From JAZOTM01 sp045657625 (GTDB lineage Bacteria; Bacillota; Clostridia; Lachnospirales; Lachnospiraceae): 38,449 bases of DNA. The stretch lies in assembly GCA_045657625.1 (NCBI GenBank), contig JAZOTM010000045.1, forward strand, positions 1 through 38,449, written 5' to 3'. Under the pieces are notes generated by a model. The model saw only the letters and a program-made list of their open reading frames with translations. It made no database searches and was not told the DNA's origin. Shown here piece after piece: positions 33,605 to 38,449 of this stretch. Made by a program: the position numbers and the translations under genes. Positions within the stretch are counted from its first letter, which is position 1, and each line of letters starts with the position of its first letter.

Positions 33605-33676
33605 TTCGGAGCATTTGTTCCGAAAATCGTAACACGAAAAATGGACCATTTTGATGTTTGTTCCGAAAATCGGAAC
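33605..33676 (+). promoter_or_regulatory. operator-like array upstream of the XRE regulator
   Basis: Two exact 16-bp direct repeats (TTTGTTCCGAAAATCG, 33614-33629 and 33657-33672) lie 43 bp apart. The second sits inside a perfect palindrome GTTCCGA-AAA-TCGGAAC (33660-33676). The first is paired with an upstream inverted half-site TTCGGA (33605-33610). Four TTCCGA half-sites directly ahead of an HTH gene suggest autoregulation. The last palindrome ends only a few bases before the ribosome binding site, so bound repressor would block initiation. Confidence 0.7.
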
Positions 33677-33693
33677 TTTGAAGGAGGTTAAAA

Positions 33694-34029
33694 ATGTCTG
33701 AATTTACGGGTAAAAAGCTTAAAGAAGCACGTGTGAAGAAAGGATTATCCCAGGATGAGGCTGCTAATCTTATGAATGTTGCAAAGAGAGCGATTAGTGA
33801 GATGGAAGTAGGTAAGAGAAGTATATCTGCAGATGAGCTTGCTCAGTTTTCTCGTATTTATAATGTAGATGTGAGAGAATTGCTTTTTGTTGAATTTACA
33901 GAAGCAGGAGACGAGCAGAGATTAACTGCTAAGTATAGTTCTTTCCTTAAGTTACTCGAAAAACTATCAGATCGAGAAGTAGAAGATGTTTATTGGGTAA
34001 TAAAGCGTAAGGTTGAAGGGTTGCTTTAA
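33694..34029 (+). CDS. XRE family helix-turn-helix regulator
   Basis: A 111-residue protein with an N-terminal HTH_3 domain: LKEARVKKGLSQDEAANLM, then AKRAISEMEVGKRSISADELAQFSRIYNVDVRELL (about residues 8-66). The C-terminal tail contains a helix (LLEKLSDREVEDVYWVIKRKVEGL) that may dimerise. Such regulators are typical of prophages and conjugative elements. The gene has AAGGAGG before the ATG and follows an array of TTCCGA palindromes it probably binds. It is the first gene of the accessory island; whether it belongs to the transposase element or to the conjugative element is unclear. Confidence 0.88.
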   Translation: MSEFTGKKLKEARVKKGLSQDEAANLMNVAKRAISEMEVGKRSISADELAQFSRIYNVDVRELLFVEFTEAGDEQRLTAKYSSFLKLLEKLSDREVEDVYWVIKRKVEGLL

Positions 34030-34069
34030 AACTGAATAAGATTTTGAATGCCCGCATTGTAATAAACTG

Positions 34070-34128
34070 ATACCCAGATGATGGACTTCAACATGACAGT
34101 TGAAATACCCATTGTCTGGGTATTTTTT
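34070..34128 (+). terminator. hairpin/terminator with alternative pairings between XRE and the transposase
   Basis: A compact stem (AATACCCA / TGGGTATT, 34104-34124) followed by T6 forms an intrinsic terminator. The right arm can instead pair over 9 bp with an earlier ATACCCAGA (34070-34078), enclosing a second hairpin (TTCAAC / GTTGAA). Both forms end at the same T run. It would end XRE transcription and shield the transposase from read-through, as insertion elements often do. Confidence 0.7.
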
Positions 34129-34148
34129 GTCAGGAGGTATCGATCATT

Positions 34149-36113
34149 ATGTATCAAAGAGGCATTAACAAGGAAAAACTGAAAAACAATCCTGTTGTTG
34201 ATTCTTTCTATAGTAAGTCAGTAGAGTTCACACTTCCCTTTAGAATAAAACTCTTTGAAAAATGGAAGGAAAATCCAACAGTTGAAACAATCGAGGAAGA
34301 ACTGAAAAAGGTTGATATTCTTGAAGAAGACCTTATGAGTGGTGCATTTAGGGACATCTGCGCAAGATTTAAATCTGGCGGATACCCTCTGCCCAAAAAC
34401 AAAGTTGATCCCGAGAAAGACCCTGATTATAAAGAAACCAATCCTTTGATTCTTTCCGGTAAGTTTTATAGAAAAGGCAGAGGGAAAGGATACGGCATTA
34501 CTATAGATCCAGGTTTCCAACAGGAAATTAGGGAGGCTTATCCTGACACATCAATTGAAGAGATGCTCAAACGCAGTGGACTTGATCCACTTGATGTGGG
34601 GTATTTCAGAATTAACAGACTTGAGCAGATCTTTAGAAAAGAAATGGCTGACAGTTATGCTGCATCTGAAGGGATTGATAAGGTAACAGAGCAGGTATCA
34701 GCATCTTCGCCCCGTCTTTTATCAAATCCCTATGTTGAAAAGATAATGCATGGGAATTTATATATGTCAAAGAGTTTTTATAATGAGACATACATGATAC
34801 CATTACCGCTCTCAAAGTTATTTGAGATTTATGGAATTGATGATGCTCTGGTATCTTCCTGGAGTAAAATGCGTATAAGTTCATATCTGTCAGTCTGGAA
34901 ACCGCTTGAAAAGCATACCATTTCATGTGGCAAAGTAGTTTTGGAAATACAGGAAAGACGTGCCGTGGCTATGTTTCAGGAAGTACGTAGCGGATTTAGT
35001 AAAATAGGAAAGATATTTAAAAACGACAACTACGATATTCATCGCAGAGTATGTCAATGGATAGATAGTCTTCCTCGTGATCCCTGGGGATATTATTCCC
35101 GGAAAAACATACTAAAACTCATGGGATTGTCAAGAAGCCGCTATTATGCGCTTTTGAATGATGATAGTTATGGGATGGGTAAAATAAACAGATCTCGTGA
35201 GGATGAAAAAGATATATCGCTAATACGGCAGGTTATTCACTATAAGAATTTCGAGAAGGGAATACGCCAGATATACATGCTGATGCCAAGAGTTACAGGG
35301 CAGTCATTTAGCATGTACCGCATTCGCAGGCTTATGAATAAATATGACATCCACACGGTCATAAGGCGTCCGAGCAAAAACAGGAAAGCCATGAAGGAAC
35401 TGATAGAAAGAAACAGAAAAGCGAACTTGATAATGCGCAGATTCAGACTTCATAGGCCAAATGAAGTACGGCTTACAGATGTCACCTATCTCGATTATGG
35501 GGATGGTTTGCGGGCATACGGTTCTGCATCAATAGACCCTGTCACGGGAAGGCTCATATGCTTCATTGTAAGAGAGAATAATGACTTGCAGCTTGCTCTT
35601 GATACACTTGAAGCAATGGATTCATATCCTGCCCGTAATGGTGCGATTTTACATTCCGACCAGGGAATACTGTATATGACTGATGACTTTCAGGCTGCCG
35701 TAATTGAAAGAGAGCTTACGCAGTCCATGTCAAGAAGAGGGAACTGCTGGGATAATGCTGTCCAGGAATCGTTTTTTGGACACTTTAAGGATGAATGTCA
35801 TTATGAAGAATGTAAAACTTTGGAAGAATTGCAGGAATGTATTGATGAATACAGCTTTTACTATAATAATGAAAGAGGCATGTGGGACAAGGGGAAAATG
35901 ACTCCTGCAGAGTATGAAAAACACCTAACGTCAATGAGCGAGTCGGAATTTTCTGAATATCTGGCTAAAGAAGAAAAACACTTCGAGGAAATGAAAGCAA
36001 GGTCCGCGGAGAATGCCTACATGACAGCAAAGAATTATAAGGAATTCACAGAAAAAAGTATTGGGGGATTAAACGGTGAAACTGGTGGATCATTCACAGA
36101 AGTACAAATATGA
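34149..36113 (+). CDS. DDE integrase/transposase with long N-terminal extension (IS3-type catalytic core)
   Basis: A 654-residue protein. Residues about 435-610 form an rve (IS3 OrfB-like) catalytic domain: Asp444 in VRLTDVTYLDYG, Asp504 in AILHSDQGILY and Glu540 in NAVQESFFGHFK, the exact D-D(35)-E spacing. A helical region typical of IS3 OrfB precedes it (LMGLSRSRYYALL, YRIRRLMNKYDIHTVIRRP). The first about 300 residues are not IS3-like and include probable helix-turn-helix segments, making this roughly twice the size of a usual OrfB. The start has AGGAGG at 34132-34137. The 3' end overlaps the next gene by 38 nt. No disruption is seen. Confidence 0.85.
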   Translation: MYQRGINKEKLKNNPVVDSFYSKSVEFTLPFRIKLFEKWKENPTVETIEEELKKVDILEEDLMSGAFRDICARFKSGGYPLPKNKVDPEKDPDYKETNPLILSGKFYRKGRGKGYGITIDPGFQQEIREAYPDTSIEEMLKRSGLDPLDVGYFRINRLEQIFRKEMADSYAASEGIDKVTEQVSASSPRLLSNPYVEKIMHGNLYMSKSFYNETYMIPLPLSKLFEIYGIDDALVSSWSKMRISSYLSVWKPLEKHTISCGKVVLEIQERRAVAMFQEVRSGFSKIGKIFKNDNYDIHRRVCQWIDSLPRDPWGYYSRKNILKLMGLSRSRYYALLNDDSYGMGKINRSREDEKDISLIRQVIHYKNFEKGIRQIYMLMPRVTGQSFSMYRIRRLMNKYDIHTVIRRPSKNRKAMKELIERNRKANLIMRRFRLHRPNEVRLTDVTYLDYGDGLRAYGSASIDPVTGRLICFIVRENNDLQLALDTLEAMDSYPARNGAILHSDQGILYMTDDFQAAVIERELTQSMSRRGNCWDNAVQESFFGHFKDECHYEECKTLEELQECIDEYSFYYNNERGMWDKGKMTPAEYEKHLTSMSESEFSEYLAKEEKHFEEMKARSAENAYMTAKNYKEFTEKSIGGLNGETGGSFTEVQI

Positions 36114-36531
36114 GGACGGGACTGACAGACCTGATGATAAGATAATTCCATTTCTCGATAACGAGTTTGTAACAGGCTTTAAGGAAGACAGATTGTTCTA
36201 TTCCAAAGATTTTGATATCGCACTGTACAAGAAAATCCATGATGAAGGAATGACTTACGTGCAGGCTTACAATGCACTTGGATTTGACACAAACATTCTG
36301 GGTGAAGACCGTGCCAATGCAGCTGGCAAAAGAGTCATGCAGAAGGCCCGGGAAAATAAACTGTTCACTATAGATGAGGCTAACTATGATGGTTCCGTAC
36401 CTCGTGAGCAGATGGGAAAGCTCACTCCGGAAGAGGAACGGGCATATCTGATTGCACGTAATCATTACCTGGAAGAGATGCTTTTGGCTCAAAAAAAAAT
36501 CCGATCCGAATTGGCGGAGTACTTTACCTGA
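36076..36531 (+). CDS. small HTH protein (OrfA-like) of the transposase element
   Basis: A 151-residue protein beginning at GTG, seven bases after GGGGGA and inside the end of the preceding transposase gene (38-nt overlap, +1 frame). A helix-turn-helix is likely in DFDIALYKKIHDEGMTYVQAYNALGFD, followed by a basic segment and a helical C-terminus (LTPEEERAYLIARNHYLEEM). This is the size and design of an IS3 OrfA, which supplies DNA binding. Near the end, nine A residues at 36491-36499 are placed for a -1 shift into the next frame, so part of the product is probably fused to the downstream integrase. Confidence 0.75.
   Translation: MKLVDHSQKYKYEDGTDRPDDKIIPFLDNEFVTGFKEDRLFYSKDFDIALYKKIHDEGMTYVQAYNALGFDTNILGEDRANAAGKRVMQKARENKLFTIDEANYDGSVPREQMGKLTPEEERAYLIARNHYLEEMLLAQKKIRSELAEYFT
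36490..36500 (+). promoter_or_regulatory. putative programmed -1 frameshift site (A9)
   Basis: Nine consecutive A residues read as CAA AAA AAA A in the OrfA-like frame, a slippery A AAA AAA heptamer. A -1 slip leads directly into the downstream integrase frame, which stays open from 36498 (NPIRIGGVLYLIEEKEIY...) through the first ATG at 36567. The fusion would have about 603 residues. I see no strong stimulatory stem-loop downstream. Confidence 0.7.
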
Positions 36532-36566
36532 TAGAGGAAAAAGAAATCTATGCAGACAGGTTTGTA

Positions 36567-37886
36567 ATGGTAGATTCGTTTATAAACAAACAGAAAGCGA
36601 AGCAGGGAGGCTATAATACATCACAGTGCCTACGTATGTTTGGAGTGTCTGATTCCGGCTATTATGCGTGGAAAGGCCGAAAGGAGGATATCTTTGGGAA
36701 ACAGGCTGAGAAAAAAGCTGAGCGAGATGCCATCAAGGGACTCATGCGCAGGATTATTATTGCCAGGAATGGAGTTGTTCCAGGGAAAAGAACTTTCCGG
36801 GTGGAACTGTTCAGACGTTTTGGAAAGACTGTAAATACAAAAAAGATAGCTGCTCTTATGAGGGAAATGAATATACAGGCACAGATGCCTCATAAGGATG
36901 CATACAAGCATCAGGCATCGCACAACCATGTATGTGCAGCACCAGCCAATGCAGTGAACCAGGACTTCTTTATCGGACCAAGAAGGGTAATCCTGTCTGA
37001 TATCACATACCTTTACTATGGAGAGGATAGGACTACTTTCTATCTATGCGTATTTAGAGATGCCTATACCCGTGAGAATCTCGGTTGGAGTATTGAAAAA
37101 TATATGTCATTAAAGCTTGTGGAAGAAGCTTATAGCAGGATGATGAAGAATCATGGTGGTGAGCTTGAAGCTGCAATAAAGGCAAATGAAGTGTATATCC
37201 ACCATGACCAGGGCAGCCAATATCTGGCCACATCTTTTACTGAACTACTGCATGACGATGGTTTTGTCCAATCGGTATCAGCAAGGGGCAACTCTCAGGA
37301 CAATGCGCCTATGGAAAGCTTCTTTGGAAGGCTTAAGACCGCCATACTTGACATGGTTGCCATGTGCAGGGACTTTATGTCTGCAAAAAAGCTTGTCGAT
37401 GGATACCTTAATGCGTACAATGCTGACCACTATCAGTATGATCTGGCAGGACTCACCCCAAATGAGTTTTACCAGTACGCTACAACTGGAGTTTATCCTC
37501 TGGATAATTACTTCGGGGTTCCGGCTTCAGCCATGATGACAGGAGGAGATCTAAAAAAGGTAAGACGCAGATACGCTGACGAGGAAGCTGCTACAAGAAG
37601 GGAAGCATCAAAAAAGAAGCGTGAAGAAAAGCGCTTAGTAGATCCTGAAAAAGTGATCTTGAGAGATCAGCGAATACTCAAAAGTGTAATAGATAAATGG
37701 AAAGATAAAGAAATGACTGCATCCGGGCAGATATCTCGTATGCAGGCTGTACTTGAAAAAGCTAAAAGTGCGCTTGAGTTCATAAGAACACTGACAGAGG
37801 AAAAACTGTTGGAACTCAGGGAACCACTGGCATGGAGAAAGTACACTGAGCTTAGCTATGTATTCATGATGAATGAGCTGTTCTAA
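36567..37886 (+). CDS. second DDE integrase/transposase (IS3 OrfB-like) with basic C-terminal tail
   Basis: 439 residues from the first ATG, though the frame is open and homologous-looking for 23 codons further upstream, so expression is probably by frameshift from the OrfA-like gene. The OrfB start motif is present (MFGVSDSGYYAWKGRKED). The catalytic residues are Asp145 (ILSDITYLYYG), Asp214 (IHHDQGSQY) and Glu250 (NAPMESFFGRLK), again D(35)E. After the core comes a tail of about 130 residues that is rich in Lys, Arg and Glu and likely coiled-coil (RRREASKKKREEKR-like region, then LEKAKSALEFIRTLTEEKL), absent from ordinary IS3 OrfB. It differs clearly from the first integrase, so the two are not a recent duplication. 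Confidence 0.85.
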   Translation: MVDSFINKQKAKQGGYNTSQCLRMFGVSDSGYYAWKGRKEDIFGKQAEKKAERDAIKGLMRRIIIARNGVVPGKRTFRVELFRRFGKTVNTKKIAALMREMNIQAQMPHKDAYKHQASHNHVCAAPANAVNQDFFIGPRRVILSDITYLYYGEDRTTFYLCVFRDAYTRENLGWSIEKYMSLKLVEEAYSRMMKNHGGELEAAIKANEVYIHHDQGSQYLATSFTELLHDDGFVQSVSARGNSQDNAPMESFFGRLKTAILDMVAMCRDFMSAKKLVDGYLNAYNADHYQYDLAGLTPNEFYQYATTGVYPLDNYFGVPASAMMTGGDLKKVRRRYADEEAATRREASKKKREEKRLVDPEKVILRDQRILKSVIDKWKDKEMTASGQISRMQAVLEKAKSALEFIRTLTEEKLLELREPLAWRKYTELSYVFMMNELF

Positions 37887-37931
37887 TCTAAAACCTTCTA
37901 AAAATCTTAGTTCTTAAACACTTTACAGCTG

Positions 37932-38042
37932 TATAATAAAAATGGCTGTATCGTGGCAGTAAGGATCTGGCTTATCGCTAATGCGAGTTCACCTCATCCT
38001 CTGACGGTACAGCTTCTTGATTACCAGGGGAGTCCTCCTGGT
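37932..38042 (+). ncRNA. putative structured non-coding RNA of the transposase element
   Basis: A perfect TATAAT (37932-37937) lies 7 nt before a long imperfect stem: GCTGTATCGT..CAG (37945-37959) pairs with CTGACGGTACAGC (38001-38013), continued by AGGAT (37962-37966) with ATCCT (37996-38000). This gives about 18 pairs with two small bulges and a 29-nt apical loop. A second hairpin (ACCAGGGG / CTCCTGGT, 38023-38042) follows and is trailed by a moderately T-rich stretch, a possible weak terminator. No good -35 box is seen. No ORF covers it. Folding was done by eye; the RNA and any role with the transposases are hypotheses. Confidence 0.5.
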
Positions 38043-38046
38043 CTAT

Positions 38047-38198
38047 TTGTCGTATTTGTATTGCTCACATAGATGGCACTGTCTTCTATAAATCCATAAC
38101 TGTCATCTCAAAGTCTATTGATGGCTATTTGAATTCCACAGCTGTCATATTTATTCTATCACTGTCTATTTCAGCTCCACCCAACCTTAAAATCTGTC
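38047..38198 (+). repeat. array of CTGTC-containing repeats at the element's right side
   Basis: CTGTC occurs at 38079, 38100, 38142, 38162 and 38194, with a TTGTC at 38047; several spacings are near 21 or 42 bp. The best pair is a 19-bp repeat ending CTGTCAT (38088-38106 and 38130-38148, 14 of 19 identical, 42 bp apart). An inverse copy (ATGACAGTT, 34093-34101) lies upstream of the first transposase gene and matches 38098-38106 exactly as reverse complement. Repeats of this kind at both sides fit transposase binding sites, although terminal inverted repeats and target-site duplications could not be defined. Confidence 0.5.
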
Positions 38199-38230
38199 AG
38201 AAAAAAGTCCTTGACTTTCGAACCGGTTTA

Positions 38231-38449
38231 CAGAACTTCACAACACTTCTTGAAATGATCAACGCAATGGAGGTCAGAGAAGATGATGAGGAGTTCAAAA
38301 ACGCAGTCGATATGCTCTTTGATGAGCTGGAAGAAAAAGATCCAAATCATTTTGCAGTTCGCCAATATAAGAAATACAAATTGGCAGCTGGAAAGACAGC
38401 TAAGTCAATCCTTGTAAGCTGTGGTGCCAGACTGGCTCCATTCGATATC
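38231..38449 (+). pseudogene. 5'-truncated VirD4/TraG-type conjugation coupling protein (runs off window)
   Basis: The frame from 38231 reads QNFTTLLEMINAMEVRED, then FKNAVDMLFDELEEKDP, HFAVRQYKKYKLAAGKTA and KSILVSCGARLAPFDI, which I recognise as an internal part of the VirD4/TraG (T4SS coupling ATPase) proteins of Tn1549-like conjugative elements. The preceding codons stay open back to 38021 but do not resemble the family, and the N-terminal Walker A half is missing. The break falls near 38228-38231, right beside the CTGTC repeats. The gene is therefore interrupted or truncated at its 5' side; its 3' end lies beyond the window. Confidence 0.75.

Noticed and set aside
37944..38042. group II intron domain V/VI or tRNA-like element
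   Set aside because: The stem lacks the domain V sequence hallmarks, no reverse transcriptase is present, and no cloverleaf or CCA-type acceptor can be drawn.
38047..38198. CRISPR-like array
   Set aside because: The repeated units are short, imperfect and unevenly spaced, with no conserved 25-40 bp repeat and no cas genes nearby.

Overview
The window is a stretch of a low-to-mid GC Gram-positive anaerobe, most likely a member of the Lachnospiraceae (Clostridia). I infer this from gene order rather than from any 16S sequence: an ireB-ruvX-yrzB cluster next to rnj, a trmR-trhP pair, era-recO-glyS, a dikinase (ppdK) gene, strong AGGAGG ribosome binding sites and A-rich coding sequence. Positions 1 to about 33.5 kb are core chromosome. 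Positions about 33.5 kb to the end are an accessory island.

Layout. (a) 1-408: a tiled run of palindromes, then a Crh-like HPr gene on the minus strand. (b) 510-7988: RNA modification and decay and cell-envelope genes, all plus strand: mtaB, ireB, ruvX, yrzB, RNase J, a short MltG-like membrane protein, trmR, trhP and a beta-propeller lactonase. (c) 8080-11392: a FUSC-type membrane protein facing a minus-strand pair, aroC and an unknown gene. (d) 11483-13984: tgt, yajC and a ROK glucokinase. The aroC and tgt promoters overlap at their -10 boxes. (e) 14215-23132: a tight amino-acid operon, leuB-ilvD-ilvB-serC-serA-DUF1015-mscS, for branched-chain amino acid and serine synthesis. (f) 23232-23435: a cold-shock gene with its own strong promoter and terminator. 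The terminator is followed by a second, inverted copy of the repeat found at 70-140. (g) 23669-30348: M16C peptidase, era, recO, a lipoprotein and glyS. (h) 30738-33371: ppdK with its own promoter and terminator.

The accessory island (about 33540-38449) holds an XRE regulator behind an array of TTCCGA operator-like sites. It is followed by a mobile element with two different IS3-type DDE integrases, both with intact D-D(35)-E triads. A small HTH protein lies between them, and its 3' end carries a run of nine A residues placed for a -1 frameshift into the second integrase. After the transposase genes come a well-folded putative non-coding RNA with a -10 box at the right distance, a cluster of CTGTC-containing repeats that look like transposase binding sites, and then, abruptly, the middle of a VirD4/TraG-type conjugation coupling protein lacking its N-terminal half. 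This suggests that the element inserted into, or rearranged, a Tn1549-like conjugative element. The paired integrases, the frameshift signal, the structured RNA and the repeat-rich right end are the best candidate here for an under-described system.

Gene starts were moved from the longest ORF wherever a Shine-Dalgarno sequence clearly pointed to an internal start (yrzB, rnj, trhP, FUSC, tgt, yajC, ilvD, DUF1015, mscS, lipoprotein). I saw no tRNA, rRNA or CRISPR array. All family assignments come from reading motifs by eye; no database search was run.
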